From assembly GCA_958403385.1 (NCBI GenBank), contig CATXXC010000006.1, forward strand, positions 53,459 through 117,458: a DNA stretch of 64,000 nt, given 5' to 3'. This document shows, in pieces, positions 58,859 through 64,000 of the stretch (within the stretch, counting starts at the first letter, position 1; each line of letters starts with the position of its first letter). Below the pieces are notes generated by a model that saw nothing but the letters and a program-made list of their open reading frames with translations, had not been told where the DNA came from and ran no database searches. This DNA comes from an uncultured Collinsella sp. (lineage in GTDB: Bacteria; Actinomycetota; Coriobacteriia; Coriobacteriales; Coriobacteriaceae). The translations under genes and the position numbers were made by a program.

Positions 58859-60115
58859 CTACTTGTAATACGTCTTGAACAGCTTAAAGTGGCGCAGCTT
58901 GGTGTGCCACATGCGCAGCCAGCGGTTAAAGACAAAGTCGCCCTTCATAAACGAAGGGTCGGCGCCCTTGCCTTCCTTGTCCAGGCGATGCACCTTAGCG
59001 CGCAGCTCGGGATCCTTGACGTACTTGTCGACGACGCCCATGGGGACGACCATCCACAGGGCCTCGTCCTGAGCCGTCACAAACTCCGGCTCAAACGGAC
59101 GGTTGAACACATACTCGTCCACCACATACTTGGCAACGTTAAAGCCGCTGTTGGTAACGTAGTAGTTGCTGCGGCCCTGGCGCGTGTTGAAATCGAAGAA
59201 CTTAAACGAGCCGTCGCGCTCGTCGTACTTAACGTCAAAGTTGGAATAGCCCACAAAGTGAAGGTCCTCGAGCAGCTTGCGCACGCCACCCATAAGCTCG
59301 TCGTTGGGCTCGGTAATGATACAGGCATGGTTACCGACGCCATGGGGCTGATGCTCCTCGAGCAGCACGTGACCAAGGCACATCATGCGAACCTTGCCGT
59401 TGCGATCAGAATAGCTGGTGAGCACGCGCATGTACTCGTCGTTGCCGGGCACGCGATCCTGCAAGATCAGGTCGTCGGTGTAGCCGCTGGCATACGAATC
59501 GCGAATGACCTGTTCCAGCTCGGCGCGGTCGGCAATCTCATAGGCCTTCTTCTGGCCCTCGAACTCATGCTGCCACCACATGATGCCGTCAGAAGGCTTC
59601 AGAATCATCGGGTAAGGAAAATCGATCTGGTCGAGCACTTCGGCAGGCGCCTCACCCTGGGCATTAAGCATCGCCTTGGTAAAGGTAAACGTATGCGGAT
59701 AGGGCACACCGTGCTTCTTGCACAGTTCGTAGAAGATCTCCTTCTTCTGGCACTGCTCGAGCATGCTGTAGGGCGCGTAGGGAGCGACGATGTTATCCGC
59801 CAGCTCATGAGCATCTTTGGCTTGAGCCACGAGAGCGACATAGTTGTCGCCACAACCCACAAGGACAATCGTCTTGTCGGCATGCGCTTGGGCAATGCCG
59901 TTGACGGTTTTGAGCATCACGGGCATGGTGTCGATATCCACGTTGGGCGTGTAGTCGATAATCTGGCTGCGGTACGCGGGACCCGTCTGATACTTGCCAA
60001 AGACCAGACTCTTGACCTGGTACTCCTCGTAGAAGGCGCGCGCCACCGAATAGGCGTTGATGTCGCCACCAAGCAGCACGGGAATGAACTCGCGCTCTGT
60101 AAATTGCAATGCCAT
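58859..60115 (-). CDS. ATP-grasp carboxylate-amine ligase, candidate D-aspartate ligase
   Basis: ATP-grasp enzyme of 418 residues. An N-terminal pre-ATP-grasp domain (FIPVLLGGDINAYSVARAFYEEY) is followed by the ATP-binding part with FPYPMILKPSDGIMWW, LILQDRVPGNDEYM and the metal-binding end FFDFNTRQGRSNYY. The size and layout fit the Aslfm-type D-aspartate ligase that builds the side-chain bridge on the UDP-MurNAc-pentapeptide. The racemase follows 84 bases later. An alternative is a ligase for another small amide-linked compound. It is divergent from the MOSC gene. Confidence 0.78.
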   Translation of the reverse strand: MALQFTEREFIPVLLGGDINAYSVARAFYEEYQVKSLVFGKYQTGPAYRSQIIDYTPNVDIDTMPVMLKTVNGIAQAHADKTIVLVGCGDNYVALVAQAKDAHELADNIVAPYAPYSMLEQCQKKEIFYELCKKHGVPYPHTFTFTKAMLNAQGEAPAEVLDQIDFPYPMILKPSDGIMWWQHEFEGQKKAYEIADRAELEQVIRDSYASGYTDDLILQDRVPGNDEYMRVLTSYSDRNGKVRMMCLGHVLLEEHQPHGVGNHACIITEPNDELMGGVRKLLEDLHFVGYSNFDVKYDERDGSFKFFDFNTRQGRSNYYVTNSGFNVAKYVVDEYVFNRPFEPEFVTAQDEALWMVVPMGVVDKYVKDPELRAKVHRLDKEGKGADPSFMKGDFVFNRWLRMWHTKLRHFKLFKTYYK

Positions 60116-60349
60116 GGAAACTTCCTATCATGAACTGCCCACACAACGGGCGGTCTTTGCGCAACTGATTTATTCTAGCGTGCCAAGCCGCCGGCGCCCA
60201 AAGCTCCACCGTATCTATGGCAATCGACGTAATCGTCCAGCACGAAGGCCAGCACGAAGACGGCGCTCACCGTTGTATGACAATGGGCAATGAACCTACC
60301 ATTGTTGTAGGATTCAGCGTATTGACATCCTCAAACGAAAGGCGCACAC
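60116..60349. other. Divergent gap between the ligase and MOSC genes
   Basis: No gene seen. It contains a tandem 12-base repeat CCAGCACGAAGG/CCAGCACGAAGA (about 60239-60262) and a dyad ACAATGG / CCATTGT around 60281-60305. These could be operators for the two divergent units. Confidence 0.3.
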
Positions 60350-60982
60350 GTGCCCCAAGACCATCCGACCGATAATCCCATCCTCAATGCCGCGAAGCGC
60401 GAGCTGGCGGAACGTGCGAAAGCGACCGCTCCCCTGTGCATGGCAAACGACGCCTACAACGGACCCGCCCGCATCGTCTCGATCAACACGTCGGCGCACA
60501 AGGGCACGCGCAAGTCGCCCGTCGCCGATGGACACGACACCGTTATAGAGCAATTTGGCCTCGCCACCGATGCGCACGCCGGGCATTGGCACCGCCAGGT
60601 CTCTTTTTTAGCCGCGGAGTCCATCCAGACGGCGCAGGCACGCGGGCTCGACGTACACGAGGGTGACTTTGGGGAGAACTTCACAACCCGGGGCATCAAC
60701 CTGCTCTCGCTCCCCTTGGGCACGCAGCTCAAGCTTGGCAGCGAGGTGCTTGTCGAAATCAGCCAAATCGGCAAGGCCTGCCACACACGCTGCGCCATCT
60801 ACTATCTCGCCGGCGACTGCATCTTTCCCCACGAGGGCGTTTTCGGCGTGGTACTAAAGGGCGGAGAGGTCTACGCCGGCGACGATATCCAGGTAATCAA
60901 ACTCGGCGACGGCACCTGTTCGTTCACCCCCGCCGAGGCCCTCGAAGAGATTGAGCGGGCTCGCCAGAAGGGCACGCTGTAG
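60350..60982 (+). CDS. MOSC-domain protein
   Basis: Stand-alone MOSC (molybdenum cofactor sulfurase C-terminal) domain protein, 210 residues. ARIVSINTSAHKGTRKSP at the start of the domain, FGLATDAHAGHWHRQVSFLA, GDFGENFTTRGINLLSLPLG, and the conserved Cys in GKACHTRCAIY are all visible. Members bind sulfur carriers or reduced molybdenum cofactor substrates. The start is a GTG at 60350 with AAAGG upstream. In anaerobes such proteins often belong to molybdenum cofactor pathways, but no moa/mog gene is in the window. Confidence 0.88.
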   Translation: MPQDHPTDNPILNAAKRELAERAKATAPLCMANDAYNGPARIVSINTSAHKGTRKSPVADGHDTVIEQFGLATDAHAGHWHRQVSFLAAESIQTAQARGLDVHEGDFGENFTTRGINLLSLPLGTQLKLGSEVLVEISQIGKACHTRCAIYYLAGDCIFPHEGVFGVVLKGGEVYAGDDIQVIKLGDGTCSFTPAEALEEIERARQKGTL

Positions 60983-61046
60983 TTATAAAACCCCACGTTG
61001 AGATGGCTTTTACAGCCCAAAACTCCTCTCAAACAGGGCTCTGTAA

Positions 61047-61155
61047 CGTTAAAGTTGAACTCTATGGTTTCTCAACAATTCATCATAACTGCAGGTCAAA
61101 GCCAAAGCCTCAAGTTCAACTTGACCCTTTGGGACCTTTAAGGTTCAAGTTGAGG
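61047..61155 (+). promoter_or_regulatory. AAGTTGA dyads upstream of the secreted hydrolase
   Basis: A perfect dyad TCAAGTT-C-AACTTGA (61110-61124), within CCTCAAGTTCAACTTGACC, and a related GGTTCAAGTTGAGG (61142-61155) stand 60-110 bases before the start at 61217. A further AAAGTTGAAC is at 61051-61060. The 19-bp dyad looks like MerR-family operators (SoxR-like sites have CCTCAAGTTAACTTGAGG). A related dyad lies at 18183-18208. Confidence 0.45.
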
Positions 61156-61216
61156 TCGAAAGCAGTAGTAGAATACCGTTCGAACCATAACCTACGATTG
61201 ATTGCAGAGGGACTGG

Positions 61217-62350
61217 ATGCAGCATTCGAATCATCGCACCGCAGCGCTCATTGCGTCGAAGCCGGCTCGTATCATCACGAGCGCCGCGCTCGCCGTTGCG
61301 CTGACGGCCACGCCGATGCTCTCCCCCGTTGCGGCGTATGCCGCCTCGCAGGCAACGCAGGACCAGCTTTCCGCAGCCCAGCAGAAGATCGAAGCCGCTA
61401 CGAGCGCCTACAACGACGCCCGCACCAAGCTCGATGACCTGCAAAAGCAGATTGACTCCAATGAGGCAAGCATCGAGGAAATCGAGGCTAAGCTTCCCGA
61501 GCAGCAGGCCAAGGCAAGCTCCGCCATGCGCGATCTGTACAAGTACCAGAAGGGCACTAACCCCATCGTGAGCTTCCTGGTCAACGCGCAGAGCCTGGGT
61601 GAGTTCATCACGACCTGCAAATACACCAACCAGATCACGAGCTCGAGCGTCGACGAGATCGAAGAGCTCAATAATATGCAAACCGAACTCGAGCAGAACA
61701 AGGCCGAGCTCCAGCAGGCCAAGTCTCAGCTTGAGGCGGAGCAGAAAAACGCCGAGGATGCGCTGGCGCAGGCCCAGCAGCTCCGCAGCGAGGCACAGGC
61801 AAAAGCCGAGCAGGAAAATGCCGCCGAGCTTGCCAAGCTTGAGGCCGATAAGGCCGCTGCCGCCGAAAAGCTCTCGGGCGAGGGCGTAAGCGGCAGCAAT
61901 TCCAGCAGCCAGGCCACCAACACCAACACCACCATCGACACCACGGTGAACAACGCCAATACCGGTAGCTCCGATTACGATTCGTTCATTAATGAGTGGA
62001 CGAGCCGCATCGACAATTATCTCGCCGGCTCCCCCATGGCAGGCCAGGGCTATAACTTTGCCGTCGCCGCTTGGAATACCGGTGTCGACCCCCGTTGGTC
62101 CCCCGCCATCGCCTGCATCGAGAGCACCAAGGGTGCTTATTGCGCCAATTCTTACAACGCCTGGGGCTGGAGTGCACGTGGCGGCGGTTGGCGCAGCTTT
62201 GGCAGCTGGAGCGAGGGCATCTCCGCTCACGTTGCCTATCTGGGCGCCAACTACGGCTCCACCCTTACCCCGGCAGCGGCCAAAAAGTACTGCCCGCCCA
62301 CGTGGCAGGACTGGTACAACAAAGTCGCCGCTCAGATGAACCGCATCTAA
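61217..62350 (+). CDS. Secreted coiled-coil peptidoglycan hydrolase-like protein
   Basis: Exported protein of 377 residues. A signal peptide (1-42) ends near VAAYA|ASQ. A long coiled coil (about 45-195: QDQLSAAQQKIEAATSAYNDA...) like that of PcsB/CwlO follows, then a Ser/Asn/Thr-rich linker. The C-terminal part (about 245-377) reads NFAVAAWNTGVDPRWSPAIACIESTKGAYC with Trp/Gly-rich AWGWSARGGGWRSFGSW, a lysozyme-like transglycosylase or glucosaminidase pattern with the putative catalytic Glu in CIEST. I start at the ATG at 61217 (AGAGGGA upstream) rather than a TTG at 61202. The coiled coil suggests control by FtsEX-type partners (inference). Confidence 0.83.
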   Translation: MQHSNHRTAALIASKPARIITSAALAVALTATPMLSPVAAYAASQATQDQLSAAQQKIEAATSAYNDARTKLDDLQKQIDSNEASIEEIEAKLPEQQAKASSAMRDLYKYQKGTNPIVSFLVNAQSLGEFITTCKYTNQITSSSVDEIEELNNMQTELEQNKAELQQAKSQLEAEQKNAEDALAQAQQLRSEAQAKAEQENAAELAKLEADKAAAAEKLSGEGVSGSNSSSQATNTNTTIDTTVNNANTGSSDYDSFINEWTSRIDNYLAGSPMAGQGYNFAVAAWNTGVDPRWSPAIACIESTKGAYCANSYNAWGWSARGGGWRSFGSWSEGISAHVAYLGANYGSTLTPAAAKKYCPPTWQDWYNKVAAQMNRI

Positions 62351-62360
62351 GTGCAACTGC

Positions 62361-62386
62361 AAAGGGCCCCAATGGGGCCCTTTTCT
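62361..62386. terminator. Bidirectional terminator between the hydrolase and the kinase
   Basis: AAAGGGCCCC-AAT-GGGGCCCTTT lies between two convergent stops, with TTTTCTTTT on plus and AAAAG upstream on minus. It can serve both genes. Confidence 0.85.
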
Positions 62387-62387
62387 T

Positions 62388-63767
62388 TTAGGTAGCGGAG
62401 GTATCGACGACGCCGGTCGCATTGGCAACCGCGACTATGACGATCATGCATAGGAGCAGCACACCCAATGCCTTGAGCAAGAGCTTCGCGAGCTTCTTGC
62501 CGCGATAGCTGTCGAGCAATGCGAATCGCCGACGAAGACGGCGCTTATCGAGCAGCGCAAAATGCATAAGCACCATAAGGCCATCGACAAAGAAAAAATA
62601 CTCGATTATGAGAAGCCACGTCGGGTAGCTTTGGTTTGCTCCCGTGGGGTGAAAGACGGCAAAGTGGCTACCGGCAAAGAACACAAGCAGCGAGAAGCAG
62701 ACGAGCGTATTCCAAATGCGCCCCAGAGACTCCGGAACGCGAGAGAGCAGACCGCATGCAGCGGAGGCGGCAGGGCCAGGAAGCCCTGCGGGTTTCTGGA
62801 GCCCTTGGGACGCCAACACTGTCTCCGAGTCTGGAGTACGGACAGGCGCAGGCGCAGGAGGCCGCACGGGGCGACTCAGATCGTATGCCGCGCGCGTCGC
62901 CCGTCCCAATGCTTCCGCACTCGCAAAACGCTTGGCCGGATCGAGCGCCATCGACATGCAGACGGCATCGGAAAGTGGAGTGGGAATACCGCGCGCCTCG
63001 CATTGCTCGCGCATGTCGAGCCCTGGTTTAGGGTCGACTCCCGTCAAGCAGAAGAACAACAGGGCGCCCAGCGCGTACACGTCGCTGCGCACACTCGTCT
63101 GCCCAAACCCATACTGCTCGGGCGGCGCATAGGGTCGCGTGCCAAACTTGACGGTGTCGGCATCGGCGCCATCGCGCCATACGCGCGCGATTCCCAGGTC
63201 AATAATCACCAACGACGAGAAGGTCATGCCAGCATCGGCCGCATACCTCACGCCCGATACGATGATGTTCGAGGGTTTAAGGTCGCGATGGATTACCGGT
63301 ACCCCTGGCTCCCCCGCAGCTGCAAAACCAGCATGCAGCTCGCCCACCGCTTCACACAGAACGGGATACAGCTCGCGGGCATAATCGGGCGTCGCGCCCA
63401 GGCGCCCCACGAGCGCCTCGAGCGTCTCGCCTTCGACATATTCCATCACCACATCGAGCTCCTCGCCCGCGCGGCGGCAATCGACAATCCGGGGTAAGTG
63501 TTCAAAACGGCGTCCGGCCCGCTGAGCCGCAAACAGGCGCTCGTAGGCCCCGCCAATCTGCGCCGAAGCATCGATGCGCTTGCGGACAAAGGGACCGAGA
63601 GACCCGCCGCCAGAGCCCTCAAAATAGACGAGTTCGGTCGTCTCGACATCCGAGCACTTGAGCACGCGCTCCACACGATAGCTGTCATCGCGGTCGAGCG
63701 ACGCCAAATGCTCGGCAAGTGAAGCAGTCAGCTCGTCATCGGAATATGTTGGGCTCTGAGTATCCAT
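62388..63767 (-). CDS. Membrane-anchored serine/threonine protein kinase
   Basis: Hanks-type kinase of about 459 residues. The Gly-rich loop is EGSGGGSLGPFVRKRID with the ATP Lys; the catalytic loop is VIHRDLKPSNIIV, the metal motif DLG (DLGIARVW), and the activation segment ends in YAPPEQYG. After the kinase domain (about 30-290) comes a Pro/Ala-rich linker and two to three hydrophobic segments (about 355-395 and 430-450) with a basic patch between. No extracellular PASTA domain is seen. The start is uncertain (63767, 63776 or 63779), as no strong ribosome site is present; a hairpin lies just upstream. Confidence 0.85.
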   Translation of the reverse strand: MDTQSPTYSDDELTASLAEHLASLDRDDSYRVERVLKCSDVETTELVYFEGSGGGSLGPFVRKRIDASAQIGGAYERLFAAQRAGRRFEHLPRIVDCRRAGEELDVVMEYVEGETLEALVGRLGATPDYARELYPVLCEAVGELHAGFAAAGEPGVPVIHRDLKPSNIIVSGVRYAADAGMTFSSLVIIDLGIARVWRDGADADTVKFGTRPYAPPEQYGFGQTSVRSDVYALGALLFFCLTGVDPKPGLDMREQCEARGIPTPLSDAVCMSMALDPAKRFASAEALGRATRAAYDLSRPVRPPAPAPVRTPDSETVLASQGLQKPAGLPGPAASAACGLLSRVPESLGRIWNTLVCFSLLVFFAGSHFAVFHPTGANQSYPTWLLIIEYFFFVDGLMVLMHFALLDKRRLRRRFALLDSYRGKKLAKLLLKALGVLLLCMIVIVAVANATGVVDTSAT

Positions 63768-63783
63768 GGCGTCCATCATAACG

Positions 63784-63817
63784 CAGGGTGCGGACACCCC
63801 ATGGTGTCCGCACCCTG
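63784..63817. terminator. Perfect 15-base-arm hairpin upstream of the kinase gene
   Basis: CAGGGTGCGGACACC-CCAT-GGTGTCCGCACCCTG sits 17 bases from the kinase start. No U-tract follows on either strand. It may end transcription from a gene to the right, or lie in the kinase 5' leader. Confidence 0.45.
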
Positions 63818-63864
63818 TTCGTTCGCATAGTTGTTTCGGCAACAGCCAGCTCAGCCATTGGCCA

Positions 63865-63954
63865 CTAACTCACCGTTTCCTCGCCAAAGCGATACAGCTC
63901 TTCATTGACCTTTTGGAGGCTACAGCCACGGTCGATGCAAAAGATAAGGCTCTG
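63865..63954 (-). other. Possible 3' remnant of a short gene at the right edge
   Basis: On the minus strand an open frame of about 29 codons ends in LQKVNEELYRFGEETVS and a TAG (63865-63867). It has a protein-like composition but is preceded in frame by a stop and has no start codon, so it may be a decayed fragment or chance. Confidence 0.2.
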
Positions 63955-64000
63955 TTAGACCAGGATTGACATACATGTGTCCCCACGGTGCCATATCGTT

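Noticed and set aside
61168..61180. tRNA-like TTCGAAC segment upstream of the secreted hydrolase
   Set aside because: GTTCGAAC occurs but no acceptor, D or anticodon stem can be drawn around it.

Overview
The window looks like a chromosomal segment of a Coriobacteriia actinobacterium, most likely Collinsella or a close relative. This is inferred from a moderately high-GC genome, a division/cell-wall (dcw) cluster with no ftsA, an arginine deiminase pathway, Pta/AckA acetate fermentation and actinobacterial gene structure. I saw no rRNA, tRNA, IS element, prophage or CRISPR array.

Layout. Positions 1-2241 (minus) hold pgeF-pstS-pstC in overlapping order; pstC runs off the left edge. Positions 2452-17941 (minus) are a dcw cluster in the order mraZ-rsmH-ftsL-ftsI-murF-mraY-murD-ftsW-murG-murC-murB-ftsQ-ftsZ. 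murE and ftsA are missing. A clear promoter lies upstream of mraZ, with TGGGG repeats resembling MraZ operators. xerD, pyrG, a small winged-helix regulator and a UPF0371/DUF1846 protein follow at 18404-23257. Positions 23829-30886 are an arginine catabolism locus: YfcC-type antiporter, arcB, arcA, an aminotransferase and a second, apparently identical arcA. Each arcA has a matching promoter with 21-bp-spaced repeats. No carbamate kinase gene is visible.

Positions 31439-37813 (plus) hold ppk1, an RlmD/TrmA-type methyltransferase, a DJ-1/PfpI protein, maf and a P1-family peptidase. Glf and a family 2 glycosyltransferase lie at 38185-40411 (minus). pta (plus) faces two acetate kinase paralogues (minus) at 40643-44495. 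Then come an MFS transporter, a LysR regulator, a HIT protein, xseB/xseA, a membrane zinc peptidase and rnd (all minus). A lipid kinase, a 30-residue membrane peptide and a secreted C69 dipeptidase follow on plus.

Positions 54349-57903 are the most striking part. A 22-codon leader with three consecutive Trp codons and an intrinsic terminator precedes a complete ECF transporter (S component, fused double ATPase, EcfT). The three proteins contain a single Trp in 1,021 residues. I predict a tryptophan uptake system controlled by ribosome-mediated attenuation. Beyond it lie an Asp/Glu racemase plus ATP-grasp ligase pair (a candidate D-Asp cross-bridge module), a MOSC protein, a secreted coiled-coil peptidoglycan hydrolase and a membrane Ser/Thr kinase.

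Intergenic regions carry an unexplained family of long inverted repeats. Several have perfect 21-29 bp arms around a hairpin core. Two copies share a core with compensatory base changes but have unrelated outer arms.
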